From the NCBI RefSeq assembly GCF_002252755.1, contig NZ_NHOY01000126.1, positions 1 through 48,041 on the forward strand: 48,041 nt of DNA, given 5' to 3'. Every line of letters begins with the position of its first letter. Position 1 is the stretch's first letter. The notes beneath the pieces are model-generated. The model searched no databases and was not told the DNA's origin. It saw nothing but the letters and a program-made list of their open reading frames with translations. Source of the stretch: Halorubrum sp. Hd13 (GTDB taxonomy: Archaea > Halobacteriota > Halobacteria > Halobacteriales > Haloferacaceae). The translations under genes and the position numbers were made by a program. Shown piece by piece: positions 16,092 through 24,828 of this stretch.

Positions 16092-17075
16092 TCAGTCGCT
16101 CTCGACCGGCGGCGTCCCCGAGCGCGACAGCGGCTCGCCGTCGACCGGCTCGTCGGGGTTGGCGTCGATCGCCGCCTCGCTGAGCCCGAGCCGGGCGTCG
16201 ACGTCGGCGTCCTCGCGCACGTGGACCGTGCCGCGGTGGATCGCGATCGCGTCGGCGAGGTGGAGCCGGACGGCGTCGAGCAGCACGTCGGCCTCGAGCG
16301 GTTGCCCGCGGCGCTTGATCTCGTCGACGCCCGCGCCCGCGGGGACATCGAAGGCGCGCTGGGAGATCACGGGCCCCTGATCGAGGTCCGTCGTCACGTA
16401 GTGGGCGGTGACGCCCGCGATGCGGACGCCGGCGTCGTTCGCCTGCCGGTACGCCTCGGCGCCGGGGAACGCCGGGAGCAGCGAGGGGTGGACGTTGATG
16501 ATCCGCCCCTCGTAGCGGAAGACGACCTCGGGCGAGAGGATGCGCATGTAGCGGGCCAGCGCGATCAGGTCGACGTCATACTCGGCCAGCAGGTCGAGCA
16601 GCCGCCCCTCGTCGGTGTTGCCGTTGCCGTCGCCAACGTCGTAGAAGGGCTTGTCGTAGCGCTCCGCGAGCGAGCGGAGGTCGCCGCGGTTGCCGATGAC
16701 GACCGGGATCTCGGCCTCCTCGCCGTCTTCGGCGAGGTCGCCGTTGGCCTCCGCCTCCAGCAGCGCCTCGGGCGCGTGCGTCTCCTTCGTGACGAGCAGC
16801 GCGATCCGGCGCGCGTCCCGGTCGCTCGGGAAGCGCACCTGGATGTCGACGCCGAGCTCGCGACCGAGCTCCGCGAGGGCGCGGCGGAGCTCGCCGCGCG
16901 AGGTCTCCATCTCCGAGGCGTCCACGCGGGTCGTCATCCGGAAGACGCCCTCGCGGACCGCCTGGTCCAAGTCCTCGATGTTGATTCCCCGCTCGAACAG
17001 CAGGGAGGTGACCCGCGCGATGAGTCCGGTCTTGTCTCCTCCGACGACCGTGATCTCGGTCAGTTCGCGGGTCAT
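16092..17075 (-). CDS. purU: Formyltetrahydrofolate deformylase (PurU) / formyltransferase-like with ACT domain
   Basis: This 327-residue protein has an N-terminal ACT domain (EITVVGGDKTGLIARVTSLL) and a C-terminal formyl-transferase domain. The catalytic Asn and His are in INVHPSLLPAFPG, and the catalytic Asp in TTDLDQGPVIS. PurU hydrolyses 10-formyl-THF to formate for PurT-type purine synthesis; the related PurN formylates GAR. The ACT domain favours PurU, and purS/purQ next door agree with purine metabolism. An acidic tail of about 40 residues follows the domain. The ATG at 17075 is set by a perfect Shine-Dalgarno five bases upstream, so this gene has a leader, unlike most neighbours. A formate link to the FdhA gene at 25704 is speculative. 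Confidence 0.9.
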   Translation of the reverse strand: MTRELTEITVVGGDKTGLIARVTSLLFERGINIEDLDQAVREGVFRMTTRVDASEMETSRGELRRALAELGRELGVDIQVRFPSDRDARRIALLVTKETHAPEALLEAEANGDLAEDGEEAEIPVVIGNRGDLRSLAERYDKPFYDVGDGNGNTDEGRLLDLLAEYDVDLIALARYMRILSPEVVFRYEGRIINVHPSLLPAFPGAEAYRQANDAGVRIAGVTAHYVTTDLDQGPVISQRAFDVPAGAGVDEIKRRGQPLEADVLLDAVRLHLADAIAIHRGTVHVREDADVDARLGLSEAAIDANPDEPVDGEPLSRSGTPPVESD

Positions 17076-17080
17076 GCGAC

Positions 17081-17090
17081 GATCACCTCC
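17081..17090 (-). promoter_or_regulatory. Consensus Shine-Dalgarno of purU
   Basis: On the minus strand these bases read GGAGGTGATC, the full anti-16S complement, five bases before the purU ATG at 17073-17075. This fixes the start and implies a transcribed leader; a TATATATTGG box on the minus strand near 17183-17192 could be its promoter, giving a leader of roughly 80 bases. Confidence 0.8.
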
Positions 17091-17226
17091 GCGGGTTCGA
17101 GCGGCTGCATACACTCCGGCCAGAGCGCGGAGGGGTTTGCCCCTTTCGTTCCGCGCGGGGTCTGCCACCGGCATGATCGACCAATATATACCCACGAACA
17201 TGGATATAAGAGGCGTTCCAAAACGG

Positions 17227-17233
17227 TTTTTAC
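17227..17233 (+). promoter_or_regulatory. TATA-like box of purS
   Basis: TTTTTAC lies 23-29 bases before the purS ATG at 17256, fitting a leaderless transcript. The 180-base region between the divergent purU and purS also holds TATATA and GGATATAAG, which could serve either direction. Confidence 0.5.
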
Positions 17234-17255
17234 ACACGACTTCGCAGTATCGAGC

Positions 17256-17507
17256 ATGACGGCATACACCGCGACGGTGACGGTCCGGCTGAAGCGGGGC
17301 GTCCTCGACCCGGAGGCCGAGACCACCCAGCAGGCGTTGGAACGCCTCGGGTTCGAGCTGTCTGACCTCCGGTCGGCCGACCGCTTCGAGGTGGACCTGG
17401 ATGCGGCCGACGCCGACGAGGCCGCCGACCGCGCCGATGAGATGGCAGAGCGGCTCCTCGCGAACCCGACCATCCACGACTACGACGTCGCGGTCGCGGA
17501 GCGATGA
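17256..17507 (+). CDS. purS: Phosphoribosylformylglycinamidine synthase subunit PurS
   Basis: This 83-residue protein is the small PurS subunit that bridges PurL and PurQ in FGAM synthesis, fourth step of purine synthesis. Seen here: VTVRLKRGVLDPEAETTQQALERLGF, the family signature, and the final AERLLANPTIHDYDV. Length is typical. The TGA at 17505-17507 overlaps an ATG at 17504 that opens a 26-codon frame leading to purQ. Leaderless promoter as noted at 17227. Confidence 0.95.
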   Translation: MTAYTATVTVRLKRGVLDPEAETTQQALERLGFELSDLRSADRFEVDLDAADADEAADRADEMAERLLANPTIHDYDVAVAER

Positions 17508-17584
17508 CGGTCGCCGTCGTCGAGACGACGCCGCTCGTCACCGGCGCGGTCGTCGCGGCCGCCCACGCGGGGTGGTCGGCGTGA
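17504..17584 (+). CDS. 26-codon micro-ORF between purS and purQ (possible duplicated purQ start)
   Basis: ATG at 17504 overlaps the purS stop (ATGA), and its own TGA at 17582-17584 overlaps the GTG start of purQ (GTGA). The frame reads MTVAVVETTPLVTGAVVAAA and a few more residues. Its first 17 bases after the A (17505-17521) are identical to 17582-17598 at the start of purQ, so it looks like a 77-bp duplication or insertion that copied the purQ start. It could act only in translational coupling, or encode a micropeptide. Evidence for a functional peptide is weak; the overlap geometry is exact. Confidence 0.4.
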   Translation: MTVAVVETTPLVTGAVVAAAHAGWSA

Positions 17585-18258
17585 CGGTCGCCGTCGTCCA
17601 GTTCGGCGGCTCCAACTGCGACCGCGACGCGGTCCGTGCGCTGGAGCACCTCGGAGTCGAGGCCGAGCGCGTCTGGCACGAGGACGGTCTCCCGGCCGAC
17701 ACCGAGGGCATCGTCCTCCCCGGCGGCTTCTCGTACGGCGACTACCTCCGCGCCGGCGCGATGGCCGCCCGCGCCCCGGTCATGACCGAGGTGCGGGAGG
17801 CCGCCGCCGACGGCGTCCCCGTGATCGGCGTCTGTAACGGCGCGCAGATCGGCGCGGAGTCCGGGCTCGTCCCCGGCGCGTTCACCACCAACGCCTCCGC
17901 GCGCTTCCAGTGCGAACCGGTCCGCCTCCGCGTCGAACGCGCCGACACGCCCTGGACCGCCGCCTACGACGAGGGCGACGTGATCGAGGTCCCCATCGCG
18001 CACGGGGAGGGGCGATTCGAGATCGGCGAGGACGCCCACGCCGACCTCGTCGCCGACGACCGCGTGCTCTTCCGCTACTGCGACGCCGACGGAAACGTCA
18101 CCGACGCGGCCAACCCCAACGGCTCCACCGACAACGTCGCCGGCGTCATCGGCGAGCGGGAGACGGTCGCCGTCCTCATGCCGCATCCCGAGCGCGCCAC
18201 GCTCCCGGACCTCGGCCGGAGCACGGACGGGGCGGGGATCCTGAAGGCGTTCGCCTGA
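17581..18258 (+). CDS. purQ: Phosphoribosylformylglycinamidine synthase subunit PurQ (glutaminase)
   Basis: This 225-residue class I glutamine amidotransferase supplies ammonia to PurL. Seen here: [12 protein letters not shown] at the N-terminus, [13 protein letters not shown], the nucleophile Cys in [13 protein letters not shown] (about residue 84), and the His/Glu of the triad in VLMPHPERA. The GTG at 17581 begins [10 protein letters not shown], the family N-terminus. It is coupled to purS through the micro-ORF at 17504. PurL is not in the window. Confidence 0.95.
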   Translation: MTVAVVQFGGSNCDRDAVRALEHLGVEAERVWHEDGLPADTEGIVLPGGFSYGDYLRAGAMAARAPVMTEVREAAADGVPVIGVCNGAQIGAESGLVPGAFTTNASARFQCEPVRLRVERADTPWTAAYDEGDVIEVPIAHGEGRFEIGEDAHADLVADDRVLFRYCDADGNVTDAANPNGSTDNVAGVIGERETVAVLMPHPERATLPDLGRSTDGAGILKAFA

Positions 18259-18312
18259 CGAGTCCCGTCGCCACCGCCGCACCTTTTGCGCCGCGCCGAC
18301 AAATCTCCGGGT

Positions 18313-18705
18313 ATGCAGGCACGTCACATCGACCACGTCAACGTCCGGATCCCCGAGGACGGCGTCGCCGACGCCCGGGAGTTCTACGGCGAGCGGCTCG
18401 GGTTCGGCATCGAGGACGCGCTGTACGCGGCCGACGAGAAGCCCTTCTTCGACGTGCGGCTGTCGGCGACGGCGGTCGTCCACCTCTGGCCGACCGACGA
18501 GTTCGAGCCGCCGACGGCGACGAACTACGACCACGTCGCCGTCGTCGTCGAGGAGTCGATCGACGAGATCGAGGCCGAACTGGACGCGGCCGGCGTCGAG
18601 ATCGAGAAGACGCTCGACGAGCCGCTCGGCGCGACCGGGGAGGCGCCGGCGGTGTACGTCAGAGACCCGTTCGGCTACCGGGTCGAACTGAAGGCGCGGG
18701 TGTAA
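18313..18705 (+). CDS. VOC (glyoxalase/dioxygenase fold) family protein
   Basis: This 130-residue protein has two beta-alpha-beta-beta-beta units. Metal-ligand candidates are visible in order: HIDHVNVRI (first His), VVHLWP (second), NYDHVAVVV (third) and the final Glu in GYRVELKAR. This pattern fits VOC metalloenzymes such as glyoxalase I, dioxygenases or antibiotic-resistance proteins; the substrate cannot be inferred. The ATG at 18313 begins the first strand. It follows purQ by 54 bases on the same strand, with a CCTTTTGCG stretch as possible promoter. Confidence 0.85.
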   Translation: MQARHIDHVNVRIPEDGVADAREFYGERLGFGIEDALYAADEKPFFDVRLSATAVVHLWPTDEFEPPTATNYDHVAVVVEESIDEIEAELDAAGVEIEKTLDEPLGATGEAPAVYVRDPFGYRVELKARV

Positions 18706-18763
18706 AACCGACAGTATCGACGCTTGTACTTTTAAGAGGACACGCACGCGACGTATCAGGAGG

Positions 18764-19855
18764 ATGGACGAGGAGACGGTGACGAGATATATTGAACGCT
18801 CGCGGTCGCTCGTAGAGGAGTCCCCGCAGATGGACGAGCAGAACACCCGGGCGCGGCTGATAGATCCGTTTATAAAAGACGTACTCGGTTGGGACTTCTA
18901 TTCGACATCGATCGAGATGGAGTACTCGGTCCAGATGGGGTCGACTAAAAAGAAGGTCGACTACGCGCTATTCGCCGACGGATCTCCGGCGGTGTTCGTC
19001 GAAGCGAAAGGCTGTGACACGACTATTTCCGAGTCGCACGCTGATCAGCTCCGGAGCTACATGCGCCAAGAGTGGGTCGACTGGGGGCTTCTCACGAACG
19101 GAAAGTCATTCCTTGTCTTCCGACTCAAAAAGGACGGGGACAAGCCCGACGTGGAACTGCTTAGGCGCATCGAACTGGCCGATCTCACTGCAAACGACTG
19201 GCTGCTTGCGGCATTATCTAAAGAATCGATCCAGTCGGGCGCATCGACGGAGATATACGAGCGTGTCGAACGCCGTCGACAGGCGATTAATGCACTCTCC
19301 GACGGAAAATCGGAAATCGCCGAGGCGATCCGTAAAACCGTTATCGACCGCGTCGGCGAAGTTGTTTCACAGCCGGCGGAGTCCCTCTCGAAGACCTTTG
19401 TCGATGACCTAATCTCGGAGCTGGAAAGCGATCAAAACGACGGTCGAAACTCCGGTGGGAATTCCACGCAATCGGAAACTGCGTCAGGCGACGGTGAAGA
19501 GACCGAGACCGACGATCCGTCCGATACATACGTGGTCAAAATCGCTGATCAAACGGAATCTACCTCGTTCAGCGACGACAGTCAGGCCGACCTCATGGGA
19601 ACGGTCGTGGACCATCTCATTAGGGAACACGGACTGATCGACGCGTATGCCCCGCTTCCGTACGTTCCGGGAAAGAAAATCGCGATCCTGAACGACGAGC
19701 CGACTCATCCGTCGGGCGAAGAGATGCGGTTGTATCGTGCGGTCGGCGGCGGCTATTACGTGTATACATCGCTGAACAAGGGAGACAAGAAACGACACCT
19801 CATCGACTTCGCTGACGCGTGCGGTGTCGACATCTCTTTCGACGGCGAGTGGTAG
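18764..19855 (+). CDS. HsdR-N type (type I restriction R-subunit N-terminal-like) nuclease-fold protein, orphan
   Basis: This 363-residue protein has a start resembling the HSDR_N domain (EQNTRARLIDPFIKDVLGWD) with a PD-(D/E)XK core: Asp in KVDYALF and the E-x-K in VFVEAKGCD (about residues 64-88). A Ser/Thr/Asp-rich linker near 225-255 leads to a C-terminal domain (GGGYYVYTSLNKGDKKRHL). There is no helicase motor, HsdM or HsdS nearby. DNA is clearly less G+C-rich than the flanks, suggesting horizontal transfer. AGGAGG lies directly against the ATG and a TTTTAAGAGG box about 35 bases upstream. Likely a solitary nuclease-like defence or mobile-element protein; activity unknown. Confidence 0.8.
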   Translation: MDEETVTRYIERSRSLVEESPQMDEQNTRARLIDPFIKDVLGWDFYSTSIEMEYSVQMGSTKKKVDYALFADGSPAVFVEAKGCDTTISESHADQLRSYMRQEWVDWGLLTNGKSFLVFRLKKDGDKPDVELLRRIELADLTANDWLLAALSKESIQSGASTEIYERVERRRQAINALSDGKSEIAEAIRKTVIDRVGEVVSQPAESLSKTFVDDLISELESDQNDGRNSGGNSTQSETASGDGEETETDDPSDTYVVKIADQTESTSFSDDSQADLMGTVVDHLIREHGLIDAYAPLPYVPGKKIAILNDEPTHPSGEEMRLYRAVGGGYYVYTSLNKGDKKRHLIDFADACGVDISFDGEW

Positions 19856-19912
19856 TCCGCCCGGACCCGAACCGGTTCGTCTCCGCGAGCAACCCTCGCC
19901 CCCTTGCGGTCG

Positions 19913-19918
19913 TTTAAG
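19913..19918 (+). promoter_or_regulatory. TATA box of ilvD
   Basis: TTTAAG 24-29 bases before the ATG at 19942 is a textbook haloarchaeal core promoter for a leaderless transcript. Confidence 0.6.
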
Positions 19919-19941
19919 ACCCCCGAGCGACAGGGTCAGGT

Positions 19942-21735
19942 ATGAGCGAACAGCAGCCACGATCCGACGAGGGGGAGGCCCCTCGGCGACGCGGAGGCGA
20001 CGCGGACCGGTTCGCGGGGGAGAAGGACGAGGACCTGCGGAGCAGAGACGTGACGGAGGGCGCCGAGCGCGCCCCCCACCGCTCGATGTTCCGGGCGATG
20101 GGGTTCGACGACGAGGACCTCTCCTCGCCGCTCGTCGGCGTGCCGAACCCCGCCGCCGACATCACGCCGTGTAACGTCCACCTCGACGACGTCGCCGACG
20201 CGGCGATCGACGGGATCGACGCGGCGGGCGGGATGCCGATCGAGTTCGGAACGATCACCATCTCGGACGCCATCTCGATGGGGACGGAGGGGATGAAGGC
20301 GAGCCTGATCTCCCGCGAGGTCATCGCCGACTCGGTCGAGCTCGTCTCGTTCGGCGAGCGCGTGGACGCGCTGGTGACCGTCGCCGGCTGCGACAAGAAC
20401 CTCCCCGGCATGCTGATGGCGTCGATCCGCACGGACCTCCCCTCCGTGTTCCTCTACGGCGGCTCGATCATGCCCGGCGAACACGAGGGGCGCGACGTCA
20501 CCATCGTCCAGGTGTTCGAGGGCGTCGGCGCCTACGCCGAGGGCGACATGAGCGGCGAGGAGCTCGACGAACTGGAGCGCCACGCCTGCCCCGGCGCGGG
20601 CTCGTGCGGCGGGATGTTCACCGCCAACACGATGGCCTCCATCTCCGAGGCGCTCGGGATGGCGCCGCTCGGCTCGGCCTCCGCGCCCGCCGAGGACAAA
20701 GAGCGCTACGAGGTCGCGGAGCGGGCCGGCGAGCTGGTCTTGGACTGCATCGAGAACGACCGCCGCCCCTCCGACGTCCTCTCGCGGGAGTCGTTCGAGA
20801 ACGCGATCGCTCTCCAGACCGCCATCGGCGGTTCGACGAACGGCGTCCTCCACCTGCTCGCGCTGGCCGCCGAGGCCGACGTCGACCTCTCGATCGAGGA
20901 CTTCAACGAGATCTCGCGGCGCACGCCGAAGATCGCCGACCTCCAGCCCGGCGGGAGCCGCGTGATGAACGACCTCCACGAGGTCGGCGGCGTGCCGGTC
21001 GTGCTCCGCCGCCTCCTGGAGGCCGATCTGCTCCACGGCGACGCGATGACCGTCACCGGCCGCACCCTCGCCGAGGAGATCGCGGAACTAGAGGAGAGCG
21101 GCGCGCTCCCCGACGACTCGGAGATCGAGGCCGACTTCCTCTACACCGTGGACGAGCCGAAGGAGGAGGAGGGCGCGATCAAGATCCTCAAGGGGAACCT
21201 CGCGCCCGAGGGCTCCGTGCTGAAGGTGACCGGCGACGACGAGTTCTACCACGAGGGGCCCGCCCGCGTGTTCGAGCACGAGGAGGACGCGATGGAGTAC
21301 GTCCAGTCGGGCGCGGTCGACTCCGGCGACGTGATCGTGATCCGCAACGAGGGGCCGACCGGCGGGCCGGGGATGCGCGAGATGCTCGGCGTCACCGCCG
21401 CCGTCGTCGGCGCGGGCCACGAGGACGACGTGGCGCTCCTCACCGACGGGCGCTTCTCCGGCGCGACGCGGGGCCCGATGATCGGCCACGTCGCCCCCGA
21501 GGCGGCCGACGGCGGCCCGATCGGCCTCATCGAGGACGGCGACCACGTCACCGTCGACATCCCCGAGCGCGACCTCAGCGTCGACCTCTCCGACGAGGAG
21601 TTCGAGGAGCGCCGCGAGGCGTGGGAGGCGCCCGCGCCGCAGTACGAGGGCGGTATCCTCGCGAAGTACGCTCGCGACTTCGCCTCGGCGGCCGACGGCG
21701 CGGTGACGAACCCGCGGCTGACGCGGGACCGTTAG
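19942..21735 (+). CDS. ilvD: Dihydroxy-acid dehydratase
   Basis: This 597-residue IlvD/Edd enzyme converts dihydroxy-isovalerate or -methylvalerate to the 2-keto acids in valine, isoleucine and leucine synthesis, using an Fe-S cluster. Seen here: [11 protein letters not shown] (about 151-161), [16 protein letters not shown] (about 216-231), [16 protein letters not shown], and in the C-terminal domain [16 protein letters not shown] and [16 protein letters not shown]. Length is normal apart from an acidic haloarchaeal leader (about 30 residues). The ATG at 19942 has a TTTAAG promoter. It is monocistronic here; no other ilv/leu genes lie nearby. Confidence 0.96.
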   Translation: MSEQQPRSDEGEAPRRRGGDADRFAGEKDEDLRSRDVTEGAERAPHRSMFRAMGFDDEDLSSPLVGVPNPAADITPCNVHLDDVADAAIDGIDAAGGMPIEFGTITISDAISMGTEGMKASLISREVIADSVELVSFGERVDALVTVAGCDKNLPGMLMASIRTDLPSVFLYGGSIMPGEHEGRDVTIVQVFEGVGAYAEGDMSGEELDELERHACPGAGSCGGMFTANTMASISEALGMAPLGSASAPAEDKERYEVAERAGELVLDCIENDRRPSDVLSRESFENAIALQTAIGGSTNGVLHLLALAAEADVDLSIEDFNEISRRTPKIADLQPGGSRVMNDLHEVGGVPVVLRRLLEADLLHGDAMTVTGRTLAEEIAELEESGALPDDSEIEADFLYTVDEPKEEEGAIKILKGNLAPEGSVLKVTGDDEFYHEGPARVFEHEEDAMEYVQSGAVDSGDVIVIRNEGPTGGPGMREMLGVTAAVVGAGHEDDVALLTDGRFSGATRGPMIGHVAPEAADGGPIGLIEDGDHVTVDIPERDLSVDLSDEEFEERREAWEAPAPQYEGGILAKYARDFASAADGAVTNPRLTRDR

Positions 21736-21823
21736 GTAACCGGAGTTCGTTTGAAATAGAGGGCGAGGAAAGACCTGAGGCGCGCGGCCGTGAGAGCGGC
21801 GAGACCGGACGATTCGCCGCCGT

Positions 21824-22075
21824 CTACTCCCGTTTTCCCCCGTCAGTGTGCGCGGTCCGGACCGACTCGGCGCGCCAGACGTTGCTGCGGCGACCGGCGC
21901 GCGACAGCTCCATCTTGACGACCGAGCCGACCGGCAGGTCGGCCACCTCCTCGCGGGCGTCGTCGTCGGCGTAGTCGACGACGTGGTACGTCTCGTTGCG
22001 CGGATGTGCACGAACCGTGGTGCATTCGTGATCGTTCTGTTCGGAAATTACAGTGAAGGTGTCGTAGTTCGACAT
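21824..22075 (-). CDS. Small conserved-looking haloarchaeal protein, unknown
   Basis: This 83-residue protein reads as a small beta-rich domain: YDTFTVISEQNDHECTTVRA, then TYHVVDYADDDAREEVADLP and GSVVKMELSRAGRRSNVWR. There is no membrane segment. Single Cys16. The ATG at 22075 is supported by an ATTAAAG box about 27 bases upstream (forward 22098-22110). The regular acidic composition suggests a real native gene; I cannot name a family. It converges on ilvD, 88 bases between stops. Confidence 0.7.
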   Translation of the reverse strand: MSNYDTFTVISEQNDHECTTVRAHPRNETYHVVDYADDDAREEVADLPVGSVVKMELSRAGRRSNVWRAESVRTAHTDGGKRE

Positions 22076-22251
22076 CTTAACCCGTTATTCTTGGACATAC
22101 TACTTTAATTCTCCGTATATTCACTACGGTCGTCAATCAGGTGGTAAAACGGATATAAGGTGTATAACGCCGCAGGCGACGCGGGGAACGGAGCGGTCGG
22201 CGGTCGTCTCGGACCAGCACGCATATTTCCGCCCGCCGCCGACCCCGACGC

Positions 22252-22806
22252 ATGGAATCCAGTCGGGAGGACGAGGAGCCGGTCGGCGTGGCGCTGTTCG
22301 TCGACGGACCGAACGTGTTGCGCGAGGAGTTCGACGTCGACCTCGACGACGTCCGACGGGCGGCCGAGGCCGAGGGGCCGCTCGTGGCGACGCGGCTCTA
22401 CCTCGACGAGCACGCGACCCCGGGGCTGATACAGGCCGCGGAGGCGCGCGGGTTCGAGGTCGTGATCACGAGCGGCGACGTCGACGTGAAGCTCGCGGTC
22501 GACGCCGCCCAGTTCGCGGCCGAGAACCGGATGTCCGTCCTCGCGATCGCCTCCCGCGACACCGACTTCAAGCCCGTCGTCGAGACGGCGAACGGCTACG
22601 GGATCCGGACCCTCGCCATCGCGCCCGGCGAGTTCGGGCGGTCCGACGCCCTGCGGAACGCCGCGACCGGGTCCGTGACGCTCGACGAGGTCGGCGCGGA
22701 CGACGGGGAGGCCGGCTCGGACGGCGGCGAGCCCGGCGAACCGAACGCGGTCGAGGGGGACGCGGCGATCGGGTCGGACGCGGCCGCGGACTCCCAACCC
22801 GAGTAA
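22252..22806 (+). CDS. NYN (PIN-like) domain RNase-fold protein
   Basis: This 184-residue protein carries a NYN domain, a PIN-like metal-dependent nuclease fold related to LabA/DUF88 proteins. Acidic metal-site motifs are in order: ALFVDGPNV (about 14-22), TSGDVDVKLAVDA (about 75-87) and AIASRDTDFKPVV (about 101-113). After about residue 150 the protein is low-complexity acidic (GADDGEAGSDGGEPG). A CATATTTC box about 27 bases before the ATG at 22252 supports the start. The likely role is RNA cleavage or processing; substrate unknown. Confidence 0.88.
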   Translation: MESSREDEEPVGVALFVDGPNVLREEFDVDLDDVRRAAEAEGPLVATRLYLDEHATPGLIQAAEARGFEVVITSGDVDVKLAVDAAQFAAENRMSVLAIASRDTDFKPVVETANGYGIRTLAIAPGEFGRSDALRNAATGSVTLDEVGADDGEAGSDGGEPGEPNAVEGDAAIGSDAAADSQPE

Positions 22807-22820
22807 CGTTCGGCACCGAG

Positions 22821-23483
22821 CTACCTCCGCCCGCCGCCGCGTCCGCGACCCGCCCACCCGATCAGCACCGCGCCGAAGCCGCCCGCGATCGCCGCGGCGC
22901 CGCCGATACCGACGGCGGTCGGGAGGAGCCCGAGGCGGGCGATCGCGGCGTCGACGCCGACCCGGAACCAGCCGAGGTTCGGGACCGACACCAGCGCCTT
23001 GGCGGAGATCCACTCCTCCCGGACGACCGGGGCGATCCCCGCGCTCTGGTCGTACTCGCCGTTCGCGTCGCCGAAGGTGATGTAGCCGTCGTAGGGCGCG
23101 GGACAGCTCGCCAGGTCTGCGCAGTCGCCGTCGAGCAGCGCGGGGTCAGCGCGGTCGGTCCAGTCCTCGCCCGCGCTGACCCGGAACGCGAGCCGGTGGA
23201 GGATCGGCCGCGTCTCCCCGTCCGGGGGGTCGAACACCACCACGTCTCCCGCGCCCCCGAGCCGCGCGGGCGCGTCGGGCTCGGCGTGTCCGACCAGCCC
23301 GCGCCAGGGGAACCGCTCCGTCGCGGTGACGACCACGAGGTCGCCGCGTTCGACGGTCGGCTCCATGCTCCCGCTCTCGACGGCGACGAACGGGGGCCAC
23401 ACGCCCGCGGCCGCCGCGACGACGAGCGCCACGAGCAGGACCGCCGCGGCGGGCGCGAGGAGTTCGGAGACGTTCCGCTTCAC
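22821..23483 (-). CDS. Signal peptidase I (S26B, Sec11-like)
   Basis: This 220-residue membrane protease removes Sec signal peptides. Seen here: an N-terminal helix LAPAAAVLLVALVVAAAAG, the catalytic serine motif VESGSMEPTVERGDLV (Ser39), ILHRL with the catalytic His that archaea use in place of Lys, FGDANGEYDQS with the Asp, and a C-terminal membrane helix (AVGIGGAAAIAGGFGAVLIG) before an Arg/Gly tail. Length is typical for haloarchaea. It converges on the NYN gene with 14 bases between stops. Confidence 0.92.
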   Translation of the reverse strand: MKRNVSELLAPAAAVLLVALVVAAAAGVWPPFVAVESGSMEPTVERGDLVVVTATERFPWRGLVGHAEPDAPARLGGAGDVVVFDPPDGETRPILHRLAFRVSAGEDWTDRADPALLDGDCADLASCPAPYDGYITFGDANGEYDQSAGIAPVVREEWISAKALVSVPNLGWFRVGVDAAIARLGLLPTAVGIGGAAAIAGGFGAVLIGWAGRGRGGGRR

Positions 23484-23628
23484 GCGAGTCAGGGAGTGGG
23501 GAAGCGGCTTGAGCCTGTCGGCGCCCCCGCCCCTTCCGGCGGCGGTCGGGCGCCGAGACCCTGCGACTCCGGGCGCCGAGACCGCCCCGATGGCAAGACC
23601 TTAGGCGCGTCCCGGCGACCGTTCGGCC

Positions 23629-24810
23629 ATGACCGATCGGCTTCCACCCCTCCACGAGACCCACGAGGCGCGCCGCGCGAAGTTCACCGACTTCGGCGGC
23701 TGGCAGATGCCGGTCGAGTTCGGGTCGATCCGCGAGGAGCACGCCGCGGTCCGAGAGTCCGTCGGCGTCTTCGACGTCTCGCACATGGGCGAGATCGAGG
23801 TGTCCGGCCCGGACGCGACGGCGCTGATGAACCGCCTGACGACCAACGACGCGGCGGCGCTCGACCCGGGCGACTCGCAGTACGCGGCGATCACGGACGA
23901 GGAGGGGGTCATGCTCGACGACACCGTCGTCTACCGGCTCCCTGACGGGATCGAGGCCGGGACGGGCGCCGACGCGCTGGCCGGCATGGACCGCGACCTC
24001 GACGCCGCCGCCGGCGACCCCGCGTACCTCTTCGTCCCGAACGCGGGCCACGACGACCAGATGACCGACCGGTGGACGGAGTACCGCGACGAGGCGGGGC
24101 TCGACGCGACCGTCGCGAACGTCACCGACGACTGGGCGATGCTCGCGGTGCAGGGCCCGGACGCGGCCGACGCGGTCGACGACGCGACCCCCGCCGACCG
24201 CGTGGTCGGCCTCCCGAAGTTCGAGGCGACGGTCGCCGCGGTCGCGGGCGCCGACAGCTGGGTCGCCCGAACCGGATACACCGGGGAGGACGGGTTCGAA
24301 ATACTGTGTCCGACCGACGCGGTCGAAGGCGTCTGGTCGGCGTTCGCCGGCGAGGGCGGAGCCGAGCCGGCCGCACAGCCGTGCGGGCTCGGCGCGCGAG
24401 ACACCCTCCGGACGGAGATGGGCTACCTCCTCTCCGGGCAGGACTTCGACCCCGACGACGAGCCCCGAACCCCCTACGAGGCGCGGATCGGGTTCGTCGT
24501 GAAGCTGGACACGGAGTTCGTCGGCCGCGACGCGCTCGAGCGACAGAAGGCGGAGGGGGTCGACGAGCGGTTCGTCGGCGTCCGCCTCCTGGAGCGCGGC
24601 GTCCCCCGCGGGGGCTACGCGGTGACCGACGGCGACCTCACTCGGATCGGACACCTCACCTCCGGGACCATGAGCCCGACGCTCGACGAGCCGATCGGCC
24701 TCGGCTACCTCCACGAGAGCTACGTCGAGCCGGGGGCCGAGGTGAGCGTCGTCGTGCGCGGCGACGAGAAGCGCGCCGAGATCGTGATCCCGCCGTTCCT
24801 CGACCGGTAG
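23629..24810 (+). CDS. gcvT: Glycine cleavage system T protein (aminomethyltransferase)
   Basis: This 393-residue protein transfers the aminomethyl carbon of glycine to tetrahydrofolate. Seen here: GGWQMPVEFG, GVFDVSHMGEIEV, TRTGYTGEDGFE-like segment (VARTGYTGEDGFEILC), GLGARDTLRTEMGYLLSGQD and the C-terminal barrel GHLTSGTMSPTLDEPIGLGY. Length is typical. A CTTAGGCG box about 27 bases before the ATG at 23629 supports a leaderless start. GcvH and GcvP are not in the window. Confidence 0.93.
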   Translation: MTDRLPPLHETHEARRAKFTDFGGWQMPVEFGSIREEHAAVRESVGVFDVSHMGEIEVSGPDATALMNRLTTNDAAALDPGDSQYAAITDEEGVMLDDTVVYRLPDGIEAGTGADALAGMDRDLDAAAGDPAYLFVPNAGHDDQMTDRWTEYRDEAGLDATVANVTDDWAMLAVQGPDAADAVDDATPADRVVGLPKFEATVAAVAGADSWVARTGYTGEDGFEILCPTDAVEGVWSAFAGEGGAEPAAQPCGLGARDTLRTEMGYLLSGQDFDPDDEPRTPYEARIGFVVKLDTEFVGRDALERQKAEGVDERFVGVRLLERGVPRGGYAVTDGDLTRIGHLTSGTMSPTLDEPIGLGYLHESYVEPGAEVSVVVRGDEKRAEIVIPPFLDR

Positions 24811-24828
24811 CCGTCCGGCTACTCGCGG

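Noticed and set aside
17401-17580. Long N-terminal extension of PurQ overlapping purS
   Set aside because: It is an out-of-frame reading of purS; PurQ homologues begin at [10 protein letters not shown], that is GTG 17581.
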